Source: Oscillospiraceae bacterium (GTDB lineage: Bacteria > Bacillota > Clostridia > Oscillospirales > CAG-272). Taken from it: DNA of 64,000 nt. The DNA lies in NCBI GenBank assembly GCA_015063325.1, contig SVUK01000017.1:124001-188000 (forward strand), in the 5' to 3' direction. Position numbers and translations under genes: made by a program. How positions within the stretch are numbered: the stretch's first letter is position 1; each line of letters opens with the position of its first letter. Shown here one piece after another: positions 24,880 to 34,222 of this stretch. The notes beneath the pieces are model-generated. The model saw only the letters and a program-made list of their open reading frames with translations. It was not told the origin of the DNA and made no database searches.

Positions 24880-27309
24880 GTGCAGTATCAATTCGAAAAA
24901 AAGCAAATTCATCTTTCGGTTCGGGAAATCTGCGATCTGTTGCATTTTCAAAACCGTTCCGACCTGCGCGCCGGCGGCGCTTCCCCCGAACGCATGGAGC
25001 AGGGAAAAACGGCGCACAAAGCGATTCAAGCATCCCTTTCGGCAGACGATCTTGCCGAAGTTTCGCTTTCGGTAACGATATCCTTCCACGATCGCCTTTA
25101 CGAGATTGCCGGGCGCGCCGACGTTGTTCGTCAGGGAACGCCGACGATCGTTGAGGAGATCAAATCCATTCTCGGCAAACGCTTCCCCGAACCGGACGCC
25201 TATCATACCGCGCAGGCAAATTTGACGGCGTGGTTATATCTTCAAAAAAATAATCTTTCGTCGGTTTGCGTTCGCCGAACGCTGATCCGGGTTGAGGATG
25301 GGGAAAGTAAATCCTTTCATCAATTGTTTACCGCCGCGGAACTGACCGAATATTGTCTGAATCTGCTCTCTAAAATCGAATACCGCGCCGCCGTATTGGA
25401 GGAGCGGTACGAAATGCGGTTGCCGACGATGAAAACTGTTCGATTTCCTTATGCAAACGTTCGTCCGGCGCAGAAAATGATGCTTTCGGAATGCTACCGC
25501 GATATCAAACGCGGCAAACGCCTGTTTTTGCAGGCGCCAACCGGGATCGGCAAAACCATTTCGGCGCTCTTTCCAGCCGTGCGCGCCATGGGGGAGGGGC
25601 ATTGCGACCGCATTTTCTATCTGACGGCGAAAACCGCCGCCGCGCGCGAAGCCTACCGCGCCTGTGGCGACCTTTTTGGCGCCGGTGCCAATCTGCGAAC
25701 GGTGCATTTTTCGGCAAGGGAACATCTTTGCGTGAATCTCGAAGCGAAGAACGATCCTGCCGGCATCAGCCGCCATTGCAATCCCGAAAAGTGTCCGCGC
25801 CTGCGCGGATTCTATGAAAAATGCCCGGATGCCGTCTGCAATCTTTTGCGCGAGCAGAACGGGTATCCGCGCAAAACGATTCTGGAAGCGGCAAATCGCG
25901 CCGGAATCTGCCCCTACGAATTCCAGCTGGAGCTTTCCGAATTCTGCGATATTCTCATTTGCGATTACAATTACGTGTTTGATCCGATGGTGTATCTGCG
26001 CCGGTATTTTGAGGAAGACGCGCGCCTTTCGGGCAACTTCGTTTTTCTGATCGATGAAGCTCACAACCTTGCAAACCGCGCCTCCGAGATGTATTCGGTG
26101 GTCTTGTCCCTTCAAAAAGGAGAGGAACTGCTCCAAATCCTGACCGAAACGCACCCGGCGGAGCCCGAAAAGGAATGGAAGCACCTGAAAGAATATCTGG
26201 ATACGCTTCGCAAATTCAAATCGCTCTGCCGCGATACCCTTTGCAAAAACGAGGAAGGGGAAGAGCAGGGATATTCGCTCTATCACGGCGCGCTCCCAGG
26301 ACTTTCCAAGGCGGCCACCGACTGCCGCGCATGGGCGGACGATTGGCTGCGCAAGCACCCGGAGGACGAAGCCGAAGCGCCGCTGGTGCAGTTTTTGGCG
26401 CCGCTCCGCCGCATGGAAGCGATCCAGCCATACTTTGACGAGCGGTTCCTTTCTTATATTACGGTTCAGGGCGGCGATACCTCGGTTCGATTGATTTGTT
26501 TGGATCCTTCTGAGATCCTTTCGGAAAAACTTTCGCTTTCCCATTCGGCGGTGCTGTTTTCTGCGACGCTTACGCCGTTGGATTATTTTGCCGATATTTT
26601 AGGCGGCGGCAAAAAGGCAATCAAAATTGCGCTTCCTTCTCCCTACCCAACCGAAAATCTCTGTCTTGCTGCTGTTACCGGATTGAGTGTGCGATTTGAG
26701 GATCGCGAAAAATCGATTCGCAAATTGGTAGGCGTCATTGCGGCAACCGCTTCGGCAAAGCAGGGAAATTATATCGTTTATTTCCCGTCCTACGACTATA
26801 TGGAAAAAGTTTACGAAGCGTTTGTCAAAAAATATCCGCAGGTTACAACCGTTCTGCAAACGCGCGGTATGAGCGCGGAGGCGAAGGACGCCTTTTTGAA
26901 CGCGTTTGTTGATGACGGAAAGCTGCGCGTCGGATTTTGCGTGCTGGGCGGATCATTCTCCGAAGGGGTTGATCTTCCGGGCGGTCGTTTGATCGGAGCG
27001 GTGGTGGTCGGTGTTGGATTGCCGGGACTTTCAGATGAACGCAACATTCTGCGCGACTACTATGAATCCACGAGAGAAAGCGGATATGACTATGCCTATA
27101 CCTATCCCGGTATGAATCGCGTTTTGCAGGCGGCAGGACGAGTGATTCGGAGCGAGACCGATCGCGGCGTTATTATTTTGGCGGATGACCGTTGGGCGGA
27201 GCCGCGCTACCGTTCCCTGATGCCGGAACATTGGAGCTGCATTGTTTATGCAAATGATGCTCGCGAACTTGCAGACCTTGCCGCCGGATTTTGGAAAAAA
27301 GAAGAATAA
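24880..27309 (+). CDS. PD-(D/E)XK nuclease fused to an XPD/DinG-type iron-sulphur helicase
   Basis: 809 residues. The first 130 residues carry RecB/Cas4-type nuclease motifs in order: G42-x3-H46, GRAD with Asp81, EEIK with Glu93 and Lys95, and Gln112 to Tyr120. The rest is a superfamily 2 Rad3/XPD helicase: Walker A APTGIGKT (219-226), DEAH (392-395), VLFSATL and QAAGRVIR. Cysteines at 284, 300, 305, 315, 320 and 344 (CPYE) fit a 4Fe-4S domain. So it is a 5'-3' helicase with a nuclease head, acting on DNA. The GTG start at 24880 follows AGGGAGG by nine bases. Confidence 0.93.
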   Translation: MQYQFEKKQIHLSVREICDLLHFQNRSDLRAGGASPERMEQGKTAHKAIQASLSADDLAEVSLSVTISFHDRLYEIAGRADVVRQGTPTIVEEIKSILGKRFPEPDAYHTAQANLTAWLYLQKNNLSSVCVRRTLIRVEDGESKSFHQLFTAAELTEYCLNLLSKIEYRAAVLEERYEMRLPTMKTVRFPYANVRPAQKMMLSECYRDIKRGKRLFLQAPTGIGKTISALFPAVRAMGEGHCDRIFYLTAKTAAAREAYRACGDLFGAGANLRTVHFSAREHLCVNLEAKNDPAGISRHCNPEKCPRLRGFYEKCPDAVCNLLREQNGYPRKTILEAANRAGICPYEFQLELSEFCDILICDYNYVFDPMVYLRRYFEEDARLSGNFVFLIDEAHNLANRASEMYSVVLSLQKGEELLQILTETHPAEPEKEWKHLKEYLDTLRKFKSLCRDTLCKNEEGEEQGYSLYHGALPGLSKAATDCRAWADDWLRKHPEDEAEAPLVQFLAPLRRMEAIQPYFDERFLSYITVQGGDTSVRLICLDPSEILSEKLSLSHSAVLFSATLTPLDYFADILGGGKKAIKIALPSPYPTENLCLAAVTGLSVRFEDREKSIRKLVGVIAATASAKQGNYIVYFPSYDYMEKVYEAFVKKYPQVTTVLQTRGMSAEAKDAFLNAFVDDGKLRVGFCVLGGSFSEGVDLPGGRLIGAVVVGVGLPGLSDERNILRDYYESTRESGYDYAYTYPGMNRVLQAAGRVIRSETDRGVIILADDRWAEPRYRSLMPEHWSCIVYANDARELADLAAGFWKKEE

Positions 27310-27323
27310 ATCCTTCTTTTTTT
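27294..27323 (+). terminator. weak AT-rich terminator at the helicase gene end
   Basis: AAAAAAGAAG pairs with CTTCTTTTTTT across the stop codon. Low GC makes it doubtful. Confidence 0.35.
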
Positions 27324-27355
27324 GCAATTTTGAAGAAATATTTTTGCAAAAGCTA

Positions 27356-27384
27356 TTGCAATTTGAAAAAAGAAGTGCTATACT
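27356..27384 (+). promoter_or_regulatory. promoter of the second aminotransferase gene
   Basis: TTGCAA, 17 bases, TATACT, with TGC before the -10. Confidence 0.8.
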
Positions 27385-27490
27385 GTTCAGGTCAGGAAAG
27401 ATTGAAAGAAGATCACGCAAAGTGACCGTAAAAGCCGATGTTACATACTCTGTTATCGGTTGAATCCATTTTTTGAGGGCAACAAACGAT

Positions 27491-28777
27491 ATGAATTATG
27501 CAAACTGGAAACGGGAAGACTTGCAAAAAGAACTTTCCGCCTTGCAAACTGAATATCAAAATTTCAAAGCGAAAAATCTCTCTTTGGACCTTTCGCGCGG
27601 CAAACCGGGTGCAAAGCAATTGGATATGTTGCGCGGAATGCTGAACTGCATCGTTTCTTCCACCGACTGCCGTTCCGAGGGCGGATTTGATTGCCGGAAC
27701 TACGGCGTTTTGGACGGTATTCCCGAAGCGAAGCGGATGTTTGCGGAACTGCTGGGATTGCGCGAAGATAATCTCTTTATCGGAGGGAACTCTTCGCTCA
27801 ACTTGATGTACGACGCCGTTGCGCGCGCGCTTCTTTACGGTGTTTGCGACAGTGACCGTCCATGGTGCCGCGAGCCGGTTGTTCGCTTCCTTTGTCCTGC
27901 ACCGGGATATGACCGCCATTTCGGCATTTGCGAGTCTCTTGGGATTGAGATGATCCCGGTTGCCATGACGCCTACGGGACCCGACATGGATGAAGTGGAG
28001 CGACTTGTCGCAGCTGATTCACAAATCAAAGGTATTTGGTGCTGTCCAAAGTATTCCAACCCGGACGGTATTACCTATTCGGATGAAACTGTGGCGCGGT
28101 TCGGCACTATGAAAACGGCGGCAAAGGATTTTCGCATTTTTTGGGACAACGCCTACGCGATCCACGATCTTTATTCCAATCGTTCGGATACGCTTGCCGA
28201 TATTTTTGACGCCTGCAATAAGGCAGGGAATCCCAACCGCGTATTCTATTTTGCGTCGACCTCGAAAATTACGTTTCCCGGTTCCGGCGTTGCCATCATG
28301 GCAGCTTCGCGCGAAAACCTTGCGCAGATTATGCCAATCATCGGCGCGCAGACCATCGGATTTGATAAGATCAACCAACTGCGCCACGTCCGGTATTTTG
28401 ACGGCAGTGCCGAGAATATCAAAATGCACATGATGCTCCTTGCCGATCTGATCCGTCCCAAATTCCAAATTGTTTTGGGCGCATTGGAGCGTGACCTCGG
28501 AGATCTTGGCATTGCGCATTGGACCAATCCTGCCGGTGGCTATTTCGTCAGCCTGTATGTCATGGAGGGGTGCGCCAAACGCGCCTATACGCTCTGCAAA
28601 GAGGCAGGCGTCAAGCTTACCAACGTGGGCGCGACCTACCCCTATTGCAAAGACCCGCAGGATAGCAATATCCGCATCGCGCCCACCTGTCCGCCGGAAG
28701 AAGAACTCCGCGTTGCCATGCAGGTGCTGACCGTTTGCGTGCGTATCGCGGCGATTGAAAAATTGTTAAATCAATAA
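27491..28777 (+). CDS. aspartate aminotransferase-like PLP enzyme (PF12897 type)
   Basis: 428 residues. It has the [16 protein letters not shown] start and the [15 protein letters not shown] segment of the distinct Asp_aminotransf group, [14 protein letters not shown] (PLP phosphate), [29 protein letters not shown] and the Schiff-base lysine in [17 protein letters not shown]. Transfers amino groups between an amino acid and a keto acid; the substrate is probably aspartate or similar by family. ATG 27491 follows GAGGG; a TTG at 27473 is less likely. Monocistronic, with its own promoter and terminator. Confidence 0.94.
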   Translation: MNYANWKREDLQKELSALQTEYQNFKAKNLSLDLSRGKPGAKQLDMLRGMLNCIVSSTDCRSEGGFDCRNYGVLDGIPEAKRMFAELLGLREDNLFIGGNSSLNLMYDAVARALLYGVCDSDRPWCREPVVRFLCPAPGYDRHFGICESLGIEMIPVAMTPTGPDMDEVERLVAADSQIKGIWCCPKYSNPDGITYSDETVARFGTMKTAAKDFRIFWDNAYAIHDLYSNRSDTLADIFDACNKAGNPNRVFYFASTSKITFPGSGVAIMAASRENLAQIMPIIGAQTIGFDKINQLRHVRYFDGSAENIKMHMMLLADLIRPKFQIVLGALERDLGDLGIAHWTNPAGGYFVSLYVMEGCAKRAYTLCKEAGVKLTNVGATYPYCKDPQDSNIRIAPTCPPEEELRVAMQVLTVCVRIAAIEKLLNQ

Positions 28778-28810
28778 AAAAAGAAAGCCGACTTAAACAG
28801 TCGGCTTTTC
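28776..28810. terminator. bidirectional terminator
   Basis: AAAGCCGACT pairs with AGTCGGCTTTT around a 5-base loop. The last codons of the minus-strand lipoprotein gene lie in the right arm. Confidence 0.9.
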
Positions 28811-29287
28811 CTCTTTTGCGAGCGTTTTTTCAAGAAATTGGAAGAACGCTTTTTTCTGTTCCGGAGATAGTACTGCATAAACGACGTAATTTCCGTAAAC
28901 ACGCACTTCGGCATCGCGCAACTTCGGTAATTCTTCCGGGATATAGGATTGATAGAAAGATTCGTTTTCCTCATACCGTTCAAACAGGGAATCAGCAAGG
29001 AAGGAGGCAACCTGGCGAGGCTTTTCGCCGGTGGCTTTCCAAATGCAGATTTCGTCCAAATTGTTTCCGTTCGTCGAATAGCAAACCGAAACGTCCGGAG
29101 CAAGTCCGGGTCTGTTTTCTTTCGGAAACGCATCGCTGCCTTCCAATGCAAAATCTTGGAAATTCAATTCTCTCGCGCATTTTTTTGAAAGCTCCTCGGC
29201 AGAGAGATCGTTTCGATAATCAGGACCTCCACAGGAGGGAAATAACAAAAACAATGCGAAAAGTACTGTAAAAAAACGTTTTTTCAT
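28793..29287 (-). CDS. DUF4358 family lipoprotein
   Basis: 164 residues. Signal peptide KKRFFTVLFALFLLF with lipobox FPSC. The mature part has the DUF4358 pattern: a sequence ending LDEICIWKA, then DSLFERYEENESFYQSY, and a final VRVYGNYVVYAVL. The role of the family is not known; members often stand with MBOAT/DHHW/SGNH envelope genes. The start at 29287 makes an ATGA overlap with the upstream SGNH gene; an ATG at 29296 has its ribosome site only two bases away. Confidence 0.88.
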   Translation of the reverse strand: MKKRFFTVLFALFLLFPSCGGPDYRNDLSAEELSKKCARELNFQDFALEGSDAFPKENRPGLAPDVSVCYSTNGNNLDEICIWKATGEKPRQVASFLADSLFERYEENESFYQSYIPEELPKLRDAEVRVYGNYVVYAVLSPEQKKAFFQFLEKTLAKEEKPTV

Positions 29288-30000
29288 CTGTTCCATTTCT
29301 CCGTATTTTCTGCAATTTTACGCAAGATCACCTCGTATCCGGCGCTTGTCAAATGAATGCCGTCTGCCGAAAATTCCGGTTTTAAAAAACCCGATTCGTC
29401 TTTGAGAAACACGGCGGTATCCAAAAGCTGAATGTCCTCGTCGGCAGAGAATTCGGCAAGTCGGTTATTGAGCGAATCAATCCATAAGTTGAGTTGTTCC
29501 GGCGAGACAGAAAACTTCCATTGTTGCTGTTCTTTTGCAACGGGGTAGACCGTTTGCAAAACTAACCGGGTATCCGGTGTTATTTCATGAATTTCCTTTA
29601 TTAAGTTTTCGTAAGCTTTCAAATACCTGTTTTCGCTTTTGTGAAATCCGACGATCCCGTTGAGACCGAATGAAAGGATCAGCACGGGCGGTTGTTCCTC
29701 TTTCAGCATTTCCGAAATGCTGATTTTTTCTTTTGATCCCACTTTTCTGACTGTTTGTGAGAGCGTTCGGGAAGAGAGCATCAAGGTTCCCGAATCGGGG
29801 GCGATGACATTTGTTTTTGCATATTGCCCCAGTTGTGTTCCGCGGCGCCGCAAGTGTGCGGTTGTGGACTCGCCGAGAAAATAAATTCGGCTCCAATCCG
29901 TTTTCTTTTCTTTTGAAGCCGCGGCAGAGAGAGAAATCGGAAAAATAAAAAGGATGGAGAGAACCAAAATTATACAGCCTGTCAATCGCGTTAATTTCAT
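29284..30000 (-). CDS. secreted SGNH/GDSL-type hydrolase
   Basis: 238 residues. Signal peptide KLTRLTGCIILVLSILFIF, cleaved near SAAA. The mature part has the SGNH blocks: FLGESTTAHLRR (block I, Ser in GES), ILSFGLNGIVGF (block III, Asn), and DGIHLTSAGYEVIL (block V, Asp-x-x-His). It likely removes or transfers acetyl groups on wall or extracellular glycans. GGAAAGTAA precedes the ATG. Overlaps the DUF4358 gene as ATGA. Confidence 0.9.
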   Translation of the reverse strand: MKLTRLTGCIILVLSILFIFPISLSAAASKEKKTDWSRIYFLGESTTAHLRRRGTQLGQYAKTNVIAPDSGTLMLSSRTLSQTVRKVGSKEKISISEMLKEEQPPVLILSFGLNGIVGFHKSENRYLKAYENLIKEIHEITPDTRLVLQTVYPVAKEQQQWKFSVSPEQLNLWIDSLNNRLAEFSADEDIQLLDTAVFLKDESGFLKPEFSADGIHLTSAGYEVILRKIAENTEKWNR

Positions 30001-30111
30001 TTTACTTTCCTCAATTTGTTTGCTTTCATTCAGTATTTGTCTTTTTCAGGCTTCAATTCCGGCAATTTTTCGGAAAAAATGTATAAAAAAGAAGAAATAT
30101 TCATTTTTTGC

Positions 30112-30139
30112 TTGACAAATATTTTTGAAATAGTATAAT
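30112..30139 (+). promoter_or_regulatory. promoter of nusB and the long plus-strand block
   Basis: TTGACA, 16 bases, TATAAT. Confidence 0.88.
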
Positions 30140-30206
30140 AGATATGAATTATATAAAAGGGACTTCTTTTGAGAAAATTCGAAAGAAAAACGGAAAGGAC
30201 CTTCCA

Positions 30207-30623
30207 ATGGCTCAAATTTCAAGACGTGAATCCAGAGAGCAGGCGTTGGGACTGCTTTTTGAAACCGAATTTCAAATGCAAAAAACGCCCGAGGAGATTT
30301 ATCAGCTGGCAATGGAAGACCGCGAGATCGTTGCCGACGAGTATCTTTCAAAGGTTTATTTCGGGGTTTTGGAGAAAAAAGCCGAAATCGATGGCTATAT
30401 TTCCAAATATTCCAAAGGCTGGTCGATGGATCGGATTGCTCCTGTTACCCGGAACATTTTGCGCCTTTCGGTTTATGAAATGCTGAACTGTCCGGATATT
30501 CCGGTTCGCGTTTCTATCAACGAGGCGGTCGAACTGACCAAAAAATACGACGAGGAAAAGGCAAAAGCGTTTGTCAACGGTATTTTGAACAGCGTTAAAA
30601 ACGAACTTGGAACAAGGGAATGA
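30207..30623 (+). CDS. nusB: transcription antitermination factor NusB
   Basis: 138 residues, all helical, binds boxA RNA with NusE (S10) in rRNA antitermination. RRESREQALGLLFETEFQ at the start, APVTRNILRLSVYEML and INEAVELTKKY followed by FVNGIL are typical. ATG 30207 follows GGAAAGGA by seven bases; a longer frame from 30144 lacks a ribosome site. Overlaps the next gene as ATGA. Confidence 0.96.
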   Translation: MAQISRRESREQALGLLFETEFQMQKTPEEIYQLAMEDREIVADEYLSKVYFGVLEKKAEIDGYISKYSKGWSMDRIAPVTRNILRLSVYEMLNCPDIPVRVSINEAVELTKKYDEEKAKAFVNGILNSVKNELGTRE

Positions 30624-31561
30624 ATACCTGTTTTGTCGGAATTGATACCAGCAACTATACCACTTCCTGTGCCGCTTGCGACGGGGAAGGCAATGTATTT
30701 GCAAATGTTCGTATTCCGCTTCCGGTTGCAGAGGGTGAACGCGGTCTTCGGCAGAGTGACGCGGTTTTTGCCCATGTGAAAAATCTCCCGGTCGCTATGC
30801 AACAATTGCGCGAGACCATTCGTGGAAAAGAGATTCTTGCCGTTGGCGTTTCGGAAAGTCCGCGCAGATGCGCCGGTTCCTATATGCCGTGTTTTCTTTC
30901 GGGAATTGCGGCGGCACAGTCGTTTGCGGCACCGATCGACCTGCCTGTTTACCGCTTTGCCCATCAAGAGGGGCATATCATGGCGGCGCTTTATTCGGCA
31001 GGAAAAACGGATTTGACCAACCGCGAACTTCTTGCGTTTCACGTTTCGGGCGGAACAACCGAAGTGCTTCACGTTCAACCGGCGGAAGTCGGATTTTCGG
31101 TTTCCGTTCTCGGTGGTGGAGCCGATTTGCATGCCGGGCAGGCGATTGACCGGATCGGTGTTATGATGGGATTGAAATTTCCCTGTGGCAAAGAGATGGA
31201 GCAATTTGCCGCTACTTATACCGGTGAGTTGCCTCCGGTGCGTGTTTCTGTAAAAGGAATTGATTGTCATCTTTCCGGATTGGAAAACCTTGCCGGCAAG
31301 CTTTGGACACAAACCGGGGATCGGGCGCTGGTCAGCGCATTTGTATTGGAATTTTTGGCAAAAACATTGGAAAAAATGACGAAGGGCGCCGATGAACGCT
31401 ATCCCGGTCTCCCCATCGTTTATGCCGGCGGTGTGATGAGCAATCGTTTTTTGCAAAGCCGTTTAAGCAAAAGAAAGGAAACCTATTTTGCAAATCCAGA
31501 GTTTTCTGCCGACAATGCCGCCGGAATCGCGCTTCTTTGCAGAAGAACATTTTTAATTTAA
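30620..31561 (+). CDS. TsaD/Kae1-like (peptidase M22 type) paralogue
   Basis: 313 residues of the ASKHA-fold TsaD family. Metal-site histidines are kept in FAHQEGHIMAAL (His-x3-His) and the third ligand Asp in FSADNAAGIALL. Other TsaD signatures are altered: ETSCDET reads DTSNYTT, VSGGHTEL reads VSGGTTEVL, and the FSFSGLKT block reads CHLSGLENL. It may be an uncharacterised paralogue rather than the t6A enzyme; tsaB and tsaE are 16 kb away. ATGA overlap with nusB. Annotated elsewhere as M22 glycoprotease, with no proven role. Confidence 0.85.
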   Translation: MNTCFVGIDTSNYTTSCAACDGEGNVFANVRIPLPVAEGERGLRQSDAVFAHVKNLPVAMQQLRETIRGKEILAVGVSESPRRCAGSYMPCFLSGIAAAQSFAAPIDLPVYRFAHQEGHIMAALYSAGKTDLTNRELLAFHVSGGTTEVLHVQPAEVGFSVSVLGGGADLHAGQAIDRIGVMMGLKFPCGKEMEQFAATYTGELPPVRVSVKGIDCHLSGLENLAGKLWTQTGDRALVSAFVLEFLAKTLEKMTKGADERYPGLPIVYAGGVMSNRFLQSRLSKRKETYFANPEFSADNAAGIALLCRRTFLI

Positions 31562-31584
31562 TACAAGCAGAAGAACATTTTTAA
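31539..31584 (+). repeat. 18-base direct repeat at a gene end
   Basis: GCAGAAGAACATTTTTAA occurs at 31539-31556 and again at 31567-31584, 28 bases apart. The first copy codes for the last residues of the TsaD-like protein; the second is non-coding. Confidence 0.85.
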
Positions 31585-31635
31585 AAGAAAAAGATATTTA
31601 GGGTTTGGAGATTACGATGGAAAGGAGAAAATCCC

Positions 31636-32847
31636 ATGCGAATGGATCGGGAGCCGCTTTCGGTTTTTCAGCTGAACGAGTATTTGCGAATGCGGATGGA
31701 TTCGGATGAACTTTTGTCCGGTATTCTGGTGCGAGGGGAGATCTCCAATTTTTCCGCGCCCCGATCGGGACATTTCTATTTTACGCTGAAAGATCCGGAA
31801 GGGCAGATTCGAGCGGTTATGTTCCGCACGCAGGCGGCAAGATTGACATTCGTGCCGGAGGACGGAATGAAAGTGATCGTCAGCGGTCGCGTTTCGGTCT
31901 ATTCCGCCGGTGGACAGTATCAAATTTACGTGAACGAGATTCAGCCGGACGGCGCAGGGATTCTTGCGCTTCAGTTTGAACAACTTCGCCGCAGATTGGA
32001 AGCCGAGGGATTGTTTGACGCAGAGCGGAAAAAGCCGATCCCGAAATTTCCTGCGCGCATCGGTATTATCACTTCGCCGACGGGTGCGGCAATACGCGAT
32101 ATCCGCAATATTCTTTCCCGTCGTTTTCCGTTCGCACAGATTTTGCTGTATCCGTCGCTCGTGCAGGGGGAAGGTGCCGCCGAGCAGCTTGCCTCGGGTG
32201 TGTTGTTCTTTCAGAATTTCGGGCTTGCGGACGTGATTATTATTGGGCGCGGCGGTGGATCAGCCGAGGATCTTTGGGCGTTCAACGATGAATTGCTTGC
32301 CCGGGTGATTGCCGATTGCACTATACCCGTTATTTCTGCCGTTGGACACGAGGTGGATTTTACCATTTGTGATTTTGTTGCCGATCTGCGCGCGCCGACT
32401 CCATCGGCCGCGGCAGAGCTTGCCGTTCCCGATGCGCAGGAGCTGAAACGGACGCTGTCCGCCTATGCCGCCGGAATGGAGCGCCGAATGCGCATCAAGG
32501 TGGAGGGGGAGCGAAGATACCTCAATCAATTGATTGGTTCCCGTGCGCTTTCCAAACCGGAATCACTTTTGGATTCATTTCGGATGCATGTTGCCGATAT
32601 GGAACGGCGCCTTGCGCAATATTGGCAGTTGTATTTTTCGGGAAAACAAAGCGATCTTTCGCGTATAGCCGCGAAATTGGAAGGACTGAATCCGCTTAAA
32701 GTCCTTTCCCGAGGATATGCGGAAGTGGAAAAGGAGGGGGCCGTCGTTTCCTCGGTTCAAACGCTGTGCCCTGAGGATAAACTTACCGTTCGTTTTTCGG
32801 ATGGTGTTGCAGACGTAGTCGTTCGATCGACGAATGCTTTGATTTGA
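31636..32847 (+). CDS. xseA: exodeoxyribonuclease VII large subunit
   Basis: 403 residues. An OB-fold N-terminal domain (about 8-100, with [22 protein letters not shown]) binds single-stranded DNA; the catalytic domain has [38 protein letters not shown] and [29 protein letters not shown] long coiled coil follows and the end has [22 protein letters not shown] precedes the ATG. Its small subunit xseB is 2 kb downstream, beyond ktrB and ktrA. Confidence 0.97.
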   Translation: MRMDREPLSVFQLNEYLRMRMDSDELLSGILVRGEISNFSAPRSGHFYFTLKDPEGQIRAVMFRTQAARLTFVPEDGMKVIVSGRVSVYSAGGQYQIYVNEIQPDGAGILALQFEQLRRRLEAEGLFDAERKKPIPKFPARIGIITSPTGAAIRDIRNILSRRFPFAQILLYPSLVQGEGAAEQLASGVLFFQNFGLADVIIIGRGGGSAEDLWAFNDELLARVIADCTIPVISAVGHEVDFTICDFVADLRAPTPSAAAELAVPDAQELKRTLSAYAAGMERRMRIKVEGERRYLNQLIGSRALSKPESLLDSFRMHVADMERRLAQYWQLYFSGKQSDLSRIAAKLEGLNPLKVLSRGYAEVEKEGAVVSSVQTLCPEDKLTVRFSDGVADVVVRSTNALI

Positions 32848-32878
32848 TTTTTTGGCTTAATTTTTGATTGGAGATTCC

Positions 32879-34222
32879 ATGAAACTGAAAAGAGTTCATA
32901 AAAATATGCCGGTGGTTGCGTTGCTTTCATTGGGGTATTTTATCACTGTGCTGATCGGAAGCGGACTGTTGCTTTTGCCAATCGCATCTAAAACGGGTTC
33001 GACCCCGATTGTTGACGCGATCCTGACGGCGACCAGCGCCACCTGTGTGACCGGATTGACCGCATTTGATACTGCCGCACATTTTACGCTGTTCGGGCAG
33101 ATTGTGATTCTTTGTTTGATTCAAATCGGCGGTCTCGGATTTATGACGGTTATCACGTTGCTTTTTATGATGTTTAAACGAAATATCGGAATTTATAACC
33201 GAACGGTGATGATGCAGTCCGCCGGAAGTTATAATATTTCCAGTATTCCGACGCTGATCAAACGGATTATCATCGGTACTCTGATTTTTGAGGGAACAGG
33301 CGCCGCAATTCTTGCGGCGGCGCTTTGGAAGGAATACGGTACACGAGCAATTTATTTGGGTATTTTTCATTCAATTTCCGCTTATTGCAACGCCGGATTT
33401 GATGTTTTCGGAACCGGCTCTCTTTCACGGTTTGCATCCGATCCCGTTGTTTTGTTTACGATCATGTTTTTGGTTGTGATCGGTGGACTCGGCTTTCTCG
33501 TATGGGGAGATATCCTGGATTGCAAATTCAAATTTTCCAAATATCAACTGCATACGAAAATTGTGCTGATTGCCACGTTCTGTCTGATTTTGATCCCTGC
33601 CTTGCTGTATTTCCTGTTCGAATTTACCGATTTCGGTTTGAAATCCAACTATGCCGGTATGGCGTTTGGCGATAAAATTGTGAATTCGCTGTTTCTGTCG
33701 GTATCTCCGCGTACAGCAGGATTTTATACCGTGGATCTGACCAAACTATCTCCAAGCGGTCAGTTGCTGACCGACGTTTTAATGCTGATCGGCGGAAATT
33801 CCGGCTCTACTGCCGGCGGCGTCAAGGTGACGACAGTTGTCGTCGTTATGGCAACATTGTTTGCTTCTGCAAGAAGACAGGAGCATATCGTAATGTTCAA
33901 ACGGCGCGTCGGCTATAAGATTGTCAATCAAGCGGTATCGCTGATTATTGCGTATCTTTCCATCATACTGATTGCAACTTTAATCATCGGATTTTATGAG
34001 CCGTTTGATGTTACACAAATTGTGTTTGAAGTTATTTCGGCAATCGGAACGGTTGGACTTTCGCTCGGATTGACCGAAAACGCCATGATCCCGACGAAGA
34101 TCATCATCACTTTTTTGATGTATATTGGGCGTTTGGGTGCGTTGACGCTGTTTGATCTGCTTTTGAAGGACAAAAATAATTCCATTGTACAAAAACCGGA
34201 AGGGAAGGTATTGGTAGGATGA
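32879..34222 (+). CDS. ktrB: Ktr-type potassium uptake channel subunit
   Basis: 447 residues, TrkH/KtrB superfamily with four membrane-pore-membrane repeats. The four pore loops are visible: SATCVTGLTAFD, SAYCNAGFDVFG, SPRTAGFYTVD and AIGTVGLSLGLTE, each with the filter glycine. KtrB takes up potassium, usually sodium-dependent, gated by KtrA. ATG 32879 has GGAG five bases upstream; a TTG at 32864 is less likely. The stop overlaps the ktrA start as ATGA, so the two are translated together. Confidence 0.96.
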   Translation: MKLKRVHKNMPVVALLSLGYFITVLIGSGLLLLPIASKTGSTPIVDAILTATSATCVTGLTAFDTAAHFTLFGQIVILCLIQIGGLGFMTVITLLFMMFKRNIGIYNRTVMMQSAGSYNISSIPTLIKRIIIGTLIFEGTGAAILAAALWKEYGTRAIYLGIFHSISAYCNAGFDVFGTGSLSRFASDPVVLFTIMFLVVIGGLGFLVWGDILDCKFKFSKYQLHTKIVLIATFCLILIPALLYFLFEFTDFGLKSNYAGMAFGDKIVNSLFLSVSPRTAGFYTVDLTKLSPSGQLLTDVLMLIGGNSGSTAGGVKVTTVVVVMATLFASARRQEHIVMFKRRVGYKIVNQAVSLIIAYLSIILIATLIIGFYEPFDVTQIVFEVISAIGTVGLSLGLTENAMIPTKIIITFLMYIGRLGALTLFDLLLKDKNNSIVQKPEGKVLVG

